From: Sulfurovum sp.
GTDB lineage: Bacteria; Campylobacterota; Campylobacteria; Campylobacterales; Sulfurovaceae
NCBI GenBank assembly: GCA_027038155.1
Contig: JALVXW010000337.1
Location: forward strand, 1-5,661
Direction: 5' to 3'
Length of the DNA: 5,661 bases
This document shows, one piece after another, positions 5,652-5,661 of this stretch. The notes below the pieces were generated by a model that saw only the letters and a program-made list of their open reading frames with translations, was not told where the DNA came from and ran no database searches. The translations under genes and the position numbers were made by a program. Within the stretch, counting starts at the first letter, position 1, and each line of letters starts with the position of its first letter.

Positions 5652-5661
5652 ATGCATTTTA
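5652..5661 (+). CDS. First codons of a further gene in the DUF1858/DUF2249 operon, cut by the window end
   Basis: An ATG lies two bases after the preceding stop, with GAGG (5642-5645) six bases before it, inside the end of the methyltransferase gene. Only Met-His-Phe can be read, so no function can be given. The spacing shows that the operon probably continues beyond the window. Confidence 0.5.

Overview
The window looks like a piece of a Campylobacterota (Epsilonproteobacteria) chromosome, probably from a Sulfurovum- or Sulfurimonas-like chemolithotroph. This rests on a cytochrome bc complex with a diheme cytochrome c1-type subunit, a MoaA and QueE that read like members of that phylum, AT-rich sequence and tight gene packing. 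The genus is inferred from recalled protein character, not from a search.

Layout: (1) 1-1879, the end of a respiratory operon on the + strand. It holds the C-terminal three quarters of cytochrome b (petB, start outside the window) and the diheme membrane-anchored cytochrome c subunit (petC). A strong 11-bp hairpin at 1903-1929 closes it. (2) 1930-3761, a short + strand operon of two radical SAM enzymes, moaA (molybdenum cofactor) and queE (7-deazaguanine/queuosine), which overlap by one base. An FNR/CRP-family-like box lies upstream of moaA. (3) 3758-4495, a minus-strand TauE/SafE-type permease whose stop codon overlaps the queE stop codon tail to tail. (4) 4496-4611, a divergent control region with three alternating GGAGTA half-sites. 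(5) 4612-5661, a + strand operon encoding a cysteine-free DUF1858-DUF2249-like protein, a four-helix ICMT/NnrU-like membrane methyltransferase homologue, and the first codons of a third gene cut by the window end.

How the parts relate: PetB and PetC, with the Rieske protein presumably encoded just upstream, move electrons from menaquinol to periplasmic c-type cytochromes. MoaA supplies molybdopterin, needed by anaerobic oxidoreductases such as periplasmic nitrate reductase, so an FNR-type site before it is plausible. The last operon resembles accessory genes often found near nitric-oxide and denitrification genes, but nothing in this window proves that link.

Most of the window is ordinary housekeeping and respiration. 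The points most worth a second look are the split cluster-binding motif of QueE (CX3CX16C), the b6-like features in an otherwise bc1-type fused cytochrome b, the FNR-like box before moaA, and the three-half-site operator before the DUF1858/DUF2249 operon. No RNA genes, insertion sequences, CRISPR arrays or attachment sites were seen.
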